A stretch of DNA of 64,000 bases from Flavobacteriales bacterium (GTDB taxonomy: Bacteria > Bacteroidota > Bacteroidia > NS11-12g > UBA9320). Shown piece by piece: positions 16,405 through 25,130 of this stretch. The position numbers were made by a program, and so were the translations under genes. Numbering within the stretch: the stretch's first letter is position 1; each line of letters begins with the position of its first letter. The notes under the pieces were generated by a model, which saw nothing but the letters and a program-made list of their open reading frames with translations, did not search any database and had not been told where the DNA came from. The stretch spans positions 868,001 through 932,000 of the forward strand of contig JACJZU010000001.1 of assembly GCA_020635435.1 (NCBI GenBank), read 5' to 3'.

Positions 16405-17595
16405 TCAGTCGCTGATCACCCCACTACCTATTAATTCATCGCCAATATACCATGCGGCAAATTGTCCCGGGGTTATCGCTTTTTGAGGTCGGTCGAATGA
16501 AATGATCAGGCAATGCTCAAGTTGGTGCAAAATGGCTTTCTCAAGCAACTGACGATAGCGAAATCGACACAAAACCTGCATCGTTTCGTTCGGAGCAAGT
16601 TTTAGATCGGGTCGAACCCAGTGTAATTCCCGATTCGCTATCTTCAAAGATTTGCGATATAGCCCCGGATGATTTTCGCCCATTCCCACATAAACGATAT
16701 TGGTTTCTACATCCGTAGAGATTACAAAAAGGGGTTCTGTTTTTCCTCCAACCCCCAATCCCTTTCTCTGACCAATGGTGTAAAAATGCGCTCCCTGATG
16801 CAGACCAACTTCCTTCCCATCCCCAAAGTGATAGCGAATCGGTTCGGCATCCTCTTCAGCTGGATCAGTCGTGGCCTTAAGCTGAATTCGACGTTCGTTG
16901 TATATATTGGAATCCGACATGATCTCAACTACCGAACCCTGTTGAGGTTCCAATTGTTGTTGCAGAAATTCCGGTAAGCGCACCTTGCCGATAAAACACA
17001 GACCTTGACTGTCCTTTTTGTTGAAATTCGGCAGGCCAATTTCCCGTGCTTTTGCCCTTACCTCAGGTTTGGTCAATTCTCCAAGCGGAAAAAGTGCCCT
17101 GGACAACTGTTCCTGACTCAGCTGGCATAAGAAGTAACTCTGATCTTTGTTGGTATCCTTACCCGCCAACAACCGATAAATCGTTCCGCTTCCTCCTTCT
17201 TGTTCAGCTTTTCGACAATAATGCCCGGTTGCAACATGATCTGCTCCAAGATCAAGGGCCGTTTGAAGAAACAGATCAAACTTGATCTCTCTGTTACACA
17301 GAACATCGGGATTGGGTGTTCTTCCGGCTTTATATTCGGCGAACATGTAATCTACGATCCGTTCCTTGTAGGCTGAGCTTAGATCAATTGCCTGAAAAGG
17401 AATACCCAGATGTTCCGCCACTAACAGTGCATCTTTACTGTCCTCCTCCCAGGGGCAATCCTTACTGATGGTCACTTCAGTATCATGCCAGTTCTTCATG
17501 AAAATCCCCAACACATCGTAACCCTGCTCGATCAAAAGGGCTGCGGCCACTGCTGAATCAACCCCACCCGATAAACCAACGACGACTCGTTTCAC
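16405..17595 (-). CDS. mnmA: tRNA-specific 2-thiouridylase MnmA
   Basis: A 396-residue enzyme that thiolates U34 of tRNAs for Glu, Gln and Lys using ATP and a persulfide donor. The PP-loop GLSGGVDS is at the N terminus; the two catalytic Cys regions are NPDVLCNREIKF and DSQGLCFIGK, both intact; the C-terminal PUA-like beta domain is complete. The GTG at 17595 is chosen because it starts right at KRVVVGLSGG and sits 4 nt after an exact -7 element; a TTG 15 nt earlier would lie inside or before that element. Leaderless translation is predicted. Confidence 0.95.
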   Translation of the reverse strand: MKRVVVGLSGGVDSAVAAALLIEQGYDVLGIFMKNWHDTEVTISKDCPWEEDSKDALLVAEHLGIPFQAIDLSSAYKERIVDYMFAEYKAGRTPNPDVLCNREIKFDLFLQTALDLGADHVATGHYCRKAEQEGGSGTIYRLLAGKDTNKDQSYFLCQLSQEQLSRALFPLGELTKPEVRAKAREIGLPNFNKKDSQGLCFIGKVRLPEFLQQQLEPQQGSVVEIMSDSNIYNERRIQLKATTDPAEEDAEPIRYHFGDGKEVGLHQGAHFYTIGQRKGLGVGGKTEPLFVISTDVETNIVYVGMGENHPGLYRKSLKIANRELHWVRPDLKLAPNETMQVLCRFRYRQLLEKAILHQLEHCLIISFDRPQKAITPGQFAAWYIGDELIGSGVISD

Positions 17596-17599
17596 ACTG

Positions 17600-17607
17600 C
17601 AAAGGTA
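17600..17607 (-). promoter_or_regulatory. -7 element of mnmA
   Basis: TACCTTTG on the minus strand is an exact TAnnTTTG match ending 4 nt before the GTG start. No convincing TTG is seen at the -33 position. Confidence 0.55.
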
Positions 17608-17666
17608 CAACGCAGTTCAGAGGCAGGATTCCACGGGTGAATCCTTTTGTGGTTTTATTTGCAGAA

Positions 17667-19274
17667 ATGACAAGCTCCAAAAGCCTCGATCGAATGCTTC
17701 CGCGTATATTCTTTGCGATCTATCTGATCCTGGGATTGTTGATCGTGGACGATTATGGCATAAGCTGGGACGAACCCCTCCAAAGAAATCATGGACTGGT
17801 GAGCATGGATTTTATCAACGAACTCGCAGGAGGCAAGTTGTATGAGGGCCGTTTAAGTTCTGATGTTTGGGAAGGATACCCCTATAAGGACCATGGAGTG
17901 ATCTTTCAGCTAAGCTGCCTGGCCATTGAAAAACTAACAGGGACAGTAGCTTACCACGATATTTTTCTCATCCGTCATGTGATGGGGTTCTTGGTCCATT
18001 TTATAGGATGTTTGGCCCTGTTTGGAATTTTAAGAATGCGCTGGGATTCATCCAAGGCACTCATTGGTGTGCTGATTTTTATTCTCACTCCCAGAATATT
18101 CGGACATTCCTTTTTCAATCCGAAGGATACCATTGCACTTGGTTGGTACAATCTGAGTATGTTCACAGCTCTCCGATTTCTTCAAAAACCCCTGATTGGT
18201 CGGGCCTTGATCCATGCACTGGCAACGGCCCTACTCATCAACTCCCGGCTATTTGGTGTTTACATCATTGCCGCAACCGGGGGCTTGTTCGTTGTTTTCG
18301 AATTGCTGAAGGGGAACTTCAACTTGCGCAGTTGGAAATGGGGTCAAGTGGTGGTCTATGGGCTGGCATCAATTCTCATAGTGCACCTCATTTGGCCAAA
18401 TATGTGGGAGGATCCCATAAACAACCTGTACTATGGTTTGAGAAGGGTAAGTAAATATCACTGGTTGGGAGACATCCTATTCGACGGACATTGGGTTCCA
18501 GCTCAAGATATTCCATGGTATTATCTGCCTGTGTGGATGGGCATCACCCTACCTCCGGCATATATGCTCTTTGGGATCGCTGGTGTAATCGCTGCGATGG
18601 TTCTTGGGATCAAGCAACTTGTTAAAGCCACAGTGGCCGAAAGTACCTTATTCGATCTGAGTATTCTTGTCTTCAGTATAGGTCCGGCTCTGGCTGTAAT
18701 CCTCAAGGAGTCAGTAATGTACGACGGCTGGCGGCACATGTACTTCATCTATGGCGGTTTCGTGTACTTCATTCTTGGAGCTTATCTTTTATCCGAAAGA
18801 GCTCTAATCAATTGGGGATTGTCCAAAGTTTTCATTCGACTATTCCCCGCCGCCTATTTGGTCGCTATCGCAGTAACAATGTTTCGGATGCACCCATTTC
18901 AGCAGACCTATTTCAACGGCATTCCACGAAAGCCCGTCATAGAACGATTTGAAGCCGATTATTGGGGGACTTCTTTCAAACAATTGCTTCAGGGCCTGCA
19001 TGAAAATTTCCCACAAGAGAAGTTGTTGCTATACAGCAGGTCAGAACCCCTGTATTTCAATTATCTGGGAAGCAGTCCAGATATACGTTCTCATTTTGAA
19101 GTGATCAGGTCAAATGACTTCCCACCAGAGCGATCCTATGTGTTCTGTACTGTTTTTCGGGGGAAATTTGACCAATACCTACTTCTCACGAAACCCGATC
19201 TATTTCAGAACCCCTTGTATGAAATCAGGGCAAATGGCAATCTGATCGCCGGAGCCTATCGGGTCAATCCGTAA
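17667..19274 (+). CDS. GT39-like polytopic glycosyltransferase
   Basis: A 535-residue membrane protein starting at ATG 17667 (an in-frame GTG at 17637 is also possible). It has about 10-12 hydrophobic segments. The first outside loop carries YGISWDEP, where the acidic pair is the expected catalytic/metal site of GT-C enzymes. The C-terminal region with YFNGIPRKP..RFEADYWGTSFK is typical of family-39-like transferases. The family moves a sugar from a polyprenyl-phosphate carrier to lipid or protein outside the inner membrane; donor and acceptor are unknown. It is divergent from mnmA, and its end overlaps the convergent T9SS gene by 11 nt. Confidence 0.75.
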   Translation: MTSSKSLDRMLPRIFFAIYLILGLLIVDDYGISWDEPLQRNHGLVSMDFINELAGGKLYEGRLSSDVWEGYPYKDHGVIFQLSCLAIEKLTGTVAYHDIFLIRHVMGFLVHFIGCLALFGILRMRWDSSKALIGVLIFILTPRIFGHSFFNPKDTIALGWYNLSMFTALRFLQKPLIGRALIHALATALLINSRLFGVYIIAATGGLFVVFELLKGNFNLRSWKWGQVVVYGLASILIVHLIWPNMWEDPINNLYYGLRRVSKYHWLGDILFDGHWVPAQDIPWYYLPVWMGITLPPAYMLFGIAGVIAAMVLGIKQLVKATVAESTLFDLSILVFSIGPALAVILKESVMYDGWRHMYFIYGGFVYFILGAYLLSERALINWGLSKVFIRLFPAAYLVAIAVTMFRMHPFQQTYFNGIPRKPVIERFEADYWGTSFKQLLQGLHENFPQEKLLLYSRSEPLYFNYLGSSPDIRSHFEVIRSNDFPPERSYVFCTVFRGKFDQYLLLTKPDLFQNPLYEIRANGNLIAGAYRVNP

Positions 19275-19983
19275 CCAGGAGGCGTTGATGTGCGATCGTG
19301 CCATCTGATAATTCCGCTCGAACGATGCAAAAGCCTCTGAAGCCTTCATGGATCCTAATTTGGTTTCCATGCCGTATATGACCGATCGACCTTCCTTCAA
19401 CGGTTTGGATGGAAACCGCAATCGGATCGGCACCCTCTATATAGAACCCTCCTCCCGATGCCGGGTTCGGAAATATGCGAAAAGATGAACCAGAAACGGC
19501 TCGTATTGACGCGGAACCAGAGCGTATATCCAAAACAAAACGGCGCAGAGTATCGGTTTGGTCGATGGCGATGGCGCCAAATACTCTCCCAAACATCTGG
19601 ATCACCAAACCAATTGGATAAACACCTGTATCGGATAGTGCCGGGTCTCCTGAAACCACTGCACAACCGACTTCCTTTGGGGTGAAGGTACAAGTTGGTT
19701 TATAGCAATCAAATGAGAAACCCGATGGTAGCCCCACAACCGACCGGAGCCTGGCAGAATCCACAACCACCACAGCAGGCAGATTATTGAACACAATCGA
19801 CGTATCCTTGATCACCAAAACCTGCAACACCTCGTTATATGACTCTCCGGCATATGCAGGCGGTAATTGAGGCGGATGATAACCCGGACGGGAAATTGTG
19901 TCGTTTGGAGTACATTGCGCAACAGTCAATTCGCTGATCATTAAGCTGAAAGCCAAAGCAATCAATAATCTTGTCGTTTTCAA
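19264..19983 (-). CDS. Small secreted protein with T9SS type A sorting domain
   Basis: A 239-residue protein with a signal peptide ending TVAQ. The body (residues 23-160) is Pro/Val rich with several Cys and shows no domain I can name. From FRIFPNPASGG the last about 75 residues form a T9SS type A (Por secretion) domain with G-R-I-G and closing RLLVTD. Predicted to be exported by T9SS and anchored or released. No neighbour suggests a specific job. Confidence 0.75.
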   Translation of the reverse strand: MKTTRLLIALAFSLMISELTVAQCTPNDTISRPGYHPPQLPPAYAGESYNEVLQVLVIKDTSIVFNNLPAVVVVDSARLRSVVGLPSGFSFDCYKPTCTFTPKEVGCAVVSGDPALSDTGVYPIGLVIQMFGRVFGAIAIDQTDTLRRFVLDIRSGSASIRAVSGSSFRIFPNPASGGGFYIEGADPIAVSIQTVEGRSIGHIRHGNQIRIHEGFRGFCIVRAELSDGTIAHQRLLVTD

Positions 19984-20028
19984 ATCCGTGTTTTTAGTAA
20001 ACTTGTTCTACGAATTTAGCTTATAGTC

Positions 20029-22383
20029 GTGAGTCGTAACAGATTGTTCATCTTCCTCCTTCCTTTTCTGTTTGTATCGATCTCGACAGCATCGGCTCAG
20101 CAAACCCTGAAGGGCTATGTGGTTGACGCCGAAAATTCTCTACCACTTGTAGGTGTGCATGTAGTTACCGGCATAGTTGGCGAGGGGGCTATAACAGATC
20201 AATCGGGGTTTTTTCAAATCGCGACAAGCAGCAAACAACTTATTTTCAAGTATATAGGTTATGATTCCGTTTTGTTGAATGTGTCCAACCCCACGCAGAT
20301 ATTGCGTATTGGGCTTCTTCCTGCCCGACAGTTGCTCGATCAAGTTGTGGTAACCGGAAATAAAAGTGGAAGCAGCCTGAAGGAACTGACCATATCGCTG
20401 GAACGGATACCGGCTTCATTGGTTTCGGATAAAAACCCCATACAAATTGACGAAATACTTGAACAGGTTCCGGGAGTACAGATCACGGACGGACAAGTGA
20501 GCATTCGCGGTGGAAGTGGTTGGTCATATGGTGCGGGATCGCGGGTTGTCGTGCTTGTTGACGGTATTCCTATGCTTACAGGAGATGCAGGACAGGCGCT
20601 CTGGAGTTTTATACCCACCGAGAATATTGACCAGATCGAAGTGGTTAAAGGTGCATCATCTGTAATGTACGGCTCCTCGGCATTAAATGGTATAATCAAC
20701 ATCCGCACGAAGTGGGCCGGATCGGAACCGAAAACCAATGTTTCTGTTTTTGGCGGAGGCTATTCCCAACCCCGAAATAACACTTGGCAATGGTCTGATG
20801 TGCTTCAAAAAACAGGAGGTGTAAGAATCTCCGACTCTCGTCAGGTTAAAAACAGCGATCTGGTAAGTCATTTTGAGGTTCTTGAGGATGAAGGATATCG
20901 TCGAGGGGATTATGATAAGCGAATTCAAGGAGGGTTGAATTACCGCTATCGGATTTCCGGAAACGCATTCCTTGGTGCACGAGCCAACTACTTTCGGAAC
21001 AGCTCGGGCAGTTTTTTGCTCTGGAACAGCTACGACTCTGCCTATTTGCCGCTCAACGGAAGTAACACGGAGAACGTCGGAACCCGATTTAATTTCGATC
21101 CTTTTTTCACCATACAACAAAAGAACGGGAATGAACACCGCTTGAAGTTTCGTTATTTCTACGTTCGGAATGCCGTAGATAACGGGAATGTAAACAATGA
21201 TCAGTCGAACAGTTCCAAGTGGTATTTCGGCGAATATCTTTTGAATAAGAACTGGACATTCAAAACGCTCTCTTTGCTCAAGATGCGCAGTGGACTTGGA
21301 GTAACAGGGAATTTTGCACGAACCGAAAGTCCTTTGTTTGAAGGTGTTCAAAGGGCATCGAATGGGGCTGTTTTTGCTCAGATCGAACCTAAAATCGGCC
21401 CGGTGAAGTTCGAATTCGGATTTCGGTATGAACATTTTAGTCTCAACGACTATACACAACAGAAACCCATATTTCGCACTGGGATGAATATACCTCTAAG
21501 CAGATCGAGCTTCGCCCACGTTTCATATGGTGAAGGTTTTCGTTTTCCAACCATAGCAGAGAGTTACATCAGTACGACAGTAGGACCGGTGACCATTTAC
21601 CCGAATTCAGCTCTGAGGGCTGAAACCGGAACTAACTTGGAGATAGGACTCACTCAGGGGGTCAAATGGAAAACAGCAAAAGGGATCGTCAATCTTGCCT
21701 GGTTTGATATGCGCTACAACAACATGATGGAATTCACCTTCGGGCAATGGTCGGGCATCCGCACTCCTGAAAATAATTTTGGAATTGGTTTCAAGTCCAT
21801 AAATACGGGCTCGGTGCGCATAACTGGTTTTGAATATTCTCAGGAACTGACAATTCCACTCTTCAAAGGCAAGCTCAACTGGATGGGTGGCTTATTGTTC
21901 ACGAATCCCGTAAATCTTGACCCTGAAAAGAGTTGGGGTGTCGATAGTGTGAACAACCCGCTCAACTTTCTGACAACAAGTTCTGATACCCAAGGGTATA
22001 TCCTGAAATATAGAAGTAGACAGATCTATCGCAGTGACCTCACATATCGAATCAAGAAGTATGAATTGGGGGTGAGCATGCGCTATAATAGTAGATTCGA
22101 CAATATTGACGCTGCATTCGAAAACCAGTTGATGTCGATACTTATCCCGGGAATTCGCGAATCCAGGTTTGCGAATGATCCAGGAGACCTGATCGTTGAT
22201 CTCCGGATTTTTTACCAGATCCGTAAAAATCTCAGGGCCGGTGTGATCATAAGCAACTTATTCAATGAAGAGCGTTATGTAAGGCCCGGCGACATGGGCC
22301 CACCACGACTAAGTGTATTTCAGTTGCGCATGACTTTTCCGGACCAAGAAAAGAAGGGTACTACTCCCCCTCAGGCAAATTGA
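20029..22383 (+). CDS. TonB-dependent receptor
   Basis: A 784-residue protein from a GTG start followed by a signal peptide (about 24 residues ending ASAQQ). CarboxypepD_reg-like domain at residues 25-105 (LKGYVVDAENSLPLVGVHV). The plug carries VPGVQITDGQVSIRGGSGWSYG and VEVVKGASSVMYGSSALNGIINI, a cobalamin/siderophore receptor type plug. The barrel follows to residue 784. The substrate is not readable. It lies convergent to phoX with a 23-nt overlap; a link to phosphate or metal uptake is conceivable but unsupported. Confidence 0.92.
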   Translation: MSRNRLFIFLLPFLFVSISTASAQQTLKGYVVDAENSLPLVGVHVVTGIVGEGAITDQSGFFQIATSSKQLIFKYIGYDSVLLNVSNPTQILRIGLLPARQLLDQVVVTGNKSGSSLKELTISLERIPASLVSDKNPIQIDEILEQVPGVQITDGQVSIRGGSGWSYGAGSRVVVLVDGIPMLTGDAGQALWSFIPTENIDQIEVVKGASSVMYGSSALNGIINIRTKWAGSEPKTNVSVFGGGYSQPRNNTWQWSDVLQKTGGVRISDSRQVKNSDLVSHFEVLEDEGYRRGDYDKRIQGGLNYRYRISGNAFLGARANYFRNSSGSFLLWNSYDSAYLPLNGSNTENVGTRFNFDPFFTIQQKNGNEHRLKFRYFYVRNAVDNGNVNNDQSNSSKWYFGEYLLNKNWTFKTLSLLKMRSGLGVTGNFARTESPLFEGVQRASNGAVFAQIEPKIGPVKFEFGFRYEHFSLNDYTQQKPIFRTGMNIPLSRSSFAHVSYGEGFRFPTIAESYISTTVGPVTIYPNSALRAETGTNLEIGLTQGVKWKTAKGIVNLAWFDMRYNNMMEFTFGQWSGIRTPENNFGIGFKSINTGSVRITGFEYSQELTIPLFKGKLNWMGGLLFTNPVNLDPEKSWGVDSVNNPLNFLTTSSDTQGYILKYRSRQIYRSDLTYRIKKYELGVSMRYNSRFDNIDAAFENQLMSILIPGIRESRFANDPGDLIVDLRIFYQIRKNLRAGVIISNLFNEERYVRPGDMGPPRLSVFQLRMTFPDQEKKGTTPPQAN

Positions 22384-23977
22384 TGTGGGTTAGATACTCC
22401 AAAGCAGGCCCTGTGATCAAAATAATGCCGGGATCCGGTTTCCCCTCGCCATCCGGCCAGTGCGAAGTGAACGAACTCAGATCATCCGGCGACATTTCTC
22501 CGGGGTGCTGAACACTTAAAAACAGGGTTTTATAATCCGAACTGAATGTTGGTCCTGTAAATTCAGCATCTGTGGGCGCGCTTGCTATCTGTATGACCTC
22601 TCCGGCCCGCTCACCGAATCGCGGCACTACGAACAATCCATTGTTCTTGAGTTTTGTATAGGGCTCTTTGTGCATCGACGAACCAGACATATCTGAGGTA
22701 AACCAAAGGTTGCCTGATATGTCGAATGCCATATTGTCCGGGCAAGCAAATCCACTTTCCACTCCCCCGGTCCGAAATGTCTCTGCGGTAAATTCCAGAC
22801 TCTCATAGTTTCCGTCCTTCTCAGATATTTTGAGAATCTGTCCGAAATATTCCTTTTTAGGTTTATTGTTGGTCAGGGCAACGAATACATCTCCCGAGAT
22901 CGGATCGATCTCAATATCCTCCGGGCGGTCGAGCTTGCTTCCACCGACCAGGTCGGCAGCCAAGCGTGTGTTGATCTGGATTTCCAACTGATCTGAAAAT
23001 CGCTCCCTGAGTTTCTCATTTGATTCAATATCAAGAGAGATCCAACGTCCTTTGTCGACATCAGCCACATAGAGTGTACCCTCCACAAGACTATCGGGTT
23101 CCGATGAGATGAACTTGTAGAGGCACTGGTCATCTTTATCATCCCCTGAATAAACTACCACCCGACCATCCTTCAATCGAGTACACGTCGCGCATTCGTG
23201 TGCGAACCTGCCCAACCGGACGTGTTTTTGCGCTTTCCCTGATTTGGGTTCTACCTCGACCACCCAACCATAGTGTTCGGGAGGGCGACTGTAAACTTTC
23301 TCCCAGCGATACAACCCGGACCTCACCAAACCAGTTTCAGGATCGCGTTCTCCAAAACAATCGTGATAATTCTCCTCACAGGTCAGAATCGTTCCCCAGG
23401 GAGTGAATCCACCGGCACAATTTGCAAGGGTACCCACAGCGATATTTGATCCGGATATGACCGTACCTCCTGAAAAAGGGATCGGCGTATGTGCATTCAG
23501 ACGGCGGTTGATGGGGTCTCCGGGACGGAAGGTCCATTTTCCGTCCTTTTTAATCAGGCGAATAATCGAGCCCCCAACATGGTACATTTCCAGATCAGCT
23601 TCTGTCTTACTCGGGTCTGTTTTCCGCATTCTACCCGAAACAAAAGGGGTATGTACATTTTCATGATTCACCCAAAGAATTGCCTGTTCCGTATCTGCTT
23701 CGTCCGGAATAAAACAGAGGAAATCATTGTTGAAACCGAAAAACTCATTGGGTTTAATCTCCTGATTGAACCGGATCAGAAGGTCGTAGTGGAACCCGTC
23801 TGCCAGAACCACCTGATCCAGATCGGTGGGTTCAATACCATTCAACTTGAATCCTAAGGCATTTTCTGTTCCGGGCCATTTCTTGTGCTCGCAAGCACTT
23901 ACCGACATAGGAATTACGCCATAGGCACTCAAAGTGCCCAGGAATTTCAAAAAACTTCTTCGATCTAAGTGAGACAT
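22361..23977 (-). CDS. phoX: PhoX-type (DUF839) phosphatase, Tat-exported
   Basis: A 538-residue protein. The N terminus DRRSFLKFLG is a twin-arginine signal, followed by SVSAC, which could be a lipobox. The PhoX/DUF839 core is visible: GGFTPWGTILTCEENYHDCFG, RFAHECATC, SGDDKDDQCLYKF, LDRPEDIEIDP and FACPDNMAFD. PhoX enzymes are Ca/Fe-dependent alkaline phosphatases that release phosphate from organic esters in the periplasm or at the surface. It is last in a run purE-DUF3109-phoX, overlapping DUF3109 by 1 nt. Phosphate control is expected for the family, but no Pho box can be shown here. Confidence 0.88.
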   Translation of the reverse strand: MSHLDRRSFLKFLGTLSAYGVIPMSVSACEHKKWPGTENALGFKLNGIEPTDLDQVVLADGFHYDLLIRFNQEIKPNEFFGFNNDFLCFIPDEADTEQAILWVNHENVHTPFVSGRMRKTDPSKTEADLEMYHVGGSIIRLIKKDGKWTFRPGDPINRRLNAHTPIPFSGGTVISGSNIAVGTLANCAGGFTPWGTILTCEENYHDCFGERDPETGLVRSGLYRWEKVYSRPPEHYGWVVEVEPKSGKAQKHVRLGRFAHECATCTRLKDGRVVVYSGDDKDDQCLYKFISSEPDSLVEGTLYVADVDKGRWISLDIESNEKLRERFSDQLEIQINTRLAADLVGGSKLDRPEDIEIDPISGDVFVALTNNKPKKEYFGQILKISEKDGNYESLEFTAETFRTGGVESGFACPDNMAFDISGNLWFTSDMSGSSMHKEPYTKLKNNGLFVVPRFGERAGEVIQIASAPTDAEFTGPTFSSDYKTLFLSVQHPGEMSPDDLSSFTSHWPDGEGKPDPGIILITGPALEYLTHINLPEGE

Positions 23978-24549
23978 CAGGTTCTGAATTTTTGTTCGGC
24001 CAATGTGGCAAGGGCATTATACCAATCAACCCCAAATCTCCGAATTAATGCATCTTTCACAAATTGATAAAGAGGCAGTCCGAGTAACTCGCCTTTTGAG
24101 CATGCTGCTTTACATATCTGCCATTCGTGGTAATTGACTGCAGTATAGGTTTCTGTTTCAGCCAAACGAACGGGATAAAGGTGACAACTGATGGGTTTTT
24201 GAAACGGTGTTTTCCCGTCCAAATAGGCCTGTTCTATGCCGCAGGTGAGGTGTCCTTGTTCTCCAACAGTTACAAATACACACTTTCCATCCGGAAGACA
24301 ATTGGTTACGAGATCATTCTCATCGTCCAGTTCATAGAAGCCGGCTCGATCGATCATTTCAACTGATTCTGGGCTGAGGTATGGTAGAATGGCTGTCAGA
24401 TTCTCTTGAATGATGTCAAGTTCAGCCTGCTCAAGTGGGGCACCGCGATCTCCCTCAATGCAACAGGCACCTTTGCAAGCATTGAGATCACAACAGAACT
24501 TTCGTTCTATGAGATCCTCAGAGATCAAGGTCTGCTCAAGTATGATCAT
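23977..24549 (-). CDS. DUF3109 cysteine-rich protein
   Basis: A 190-residue protein with the conserved Cys pattern of DUF3109: CCDLNACKGACC near residue 19, NCLPDGKC, CGIEQ, SCHLYPVR, and CKAAC. The spacing resembles the Fe-S/zinc-binding YkgJ-like group. Its function is unknown. It overlaps purE by 4 nt (ATGA) and phoX by 1 nt, so it is translated from the same message; this ties an unknown metal-binding protein to purine synthesis and phosphate release. Confidence 0.88.
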   Translation of the reverse strand: MIILEQTLISEDLIERKFCCDLNACKGACCIEGDRGAPLEQAELDIIQENLTAILPYLSPESVEMIDRAGFYELDDENDLVTNCLPDGKCVFVTVGEQGHLTCGIEQAYLDGKTPFQKPISCHLYPVRLAETETYTAVNYHEWQICKAACSKGELLGLPLYQFVKDALIRRFGVDWYNALATLAEQKFRT

Positions 24550-25067
24550 TTACCCGTTTCCCGAAGATATTCCCGATATCCTAATTCGTACAGCTTTTCA
24601 CTCTTTCGGTAGACCGATTCTTTCATGTTCAGTCGAAACTTCTTAAAGCGCTCCAACAAATTCGGGTCGAATTGTGCGAGGATCTGGGCGGCCAGAATGC
24701 CAGCATTTCGGGCTCCGTTAATAGCCATAGTTGCTACAGGTATCCCGGGGGGCATCTGTACGATACTGTATAGGGAATCAACTCCACTCATATTCGACGA
24801 TTTCACGGGAACACCTATCACAGGCAATTCGGTCAAAGAAGCCACCATTCCGGGAAGATGTGCTGCTCCACCCGCACCGGCGATCAGAACTTTCAATCCA
24901 CGATCCGATGCCTCACGCGCATAATGGAACATCCTTTCAGGGGTGCGATGTGCGGAAACAATGCTGATCTCATGCTGTATGAGCAATTCTTCCAAAACCT
25001 GTGCAGCCTCCTGCATCACCGGAAGATCGGAATCGGAACCCATTATTATACCTACAAACGGACTCAT
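24546..25067 (-). CDS. purE: N5-carboxyaminoimidazole ribonucleotide mutase PurE
   Basis: A 173-residue enzyme. The class I PurE signature is complete: GIIMGSDSDLPVM, SAHRTPERM, IAGAGGAAHLPGM, PVIGVPVKSS, and MPPGIPVATMAINGARNAG. It converts N5-CAIR, made by PurK, to CAIR in purine synthesis. It is the first gene of the purE-DUF3109-phoX unit and lies 63 bp downstream of purK on the same strand, with a -7 element between them. Confidence 0.95.
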   Translation of the reverse strand: MSPFVGIIMGSDSDLPVMQEAAQVLEELLIQHEISIVSAHRTPERMFHYAREASDRGLKVLIAGAGGAAHLPGMVASLTELPVIGVPVKSSNMSGVDSLYSIVQMPPGIPVATMAINGARNAGILAAQILAQFDPNLLERFKKFRLNMKESVYRKSEKLYELGYREYLRETGK

Positions 25068-25080
25068 TTTCTTAGTTTTT

Positions 25081-25095
25081 GTAGCACAAAGCTAC
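25081..25095 (-). promoter_or_regulatory. purE upstream -7 element within a dyad
   Basis: On the minus strand TAGCTTTG (25094-25087) is an exact TAnnTTTG match. The same bases form the dyad GTAGC-5-GCTAC (25081-25095), so a regulator or a small hairpin could act on this internal promoter. No -33 TTG is evident. Confidence 0.4.
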
Positions 25096-25130
25096 GTTTT
25101 AGCAGTGGGTTTGGACCATGCCGATGTCAA

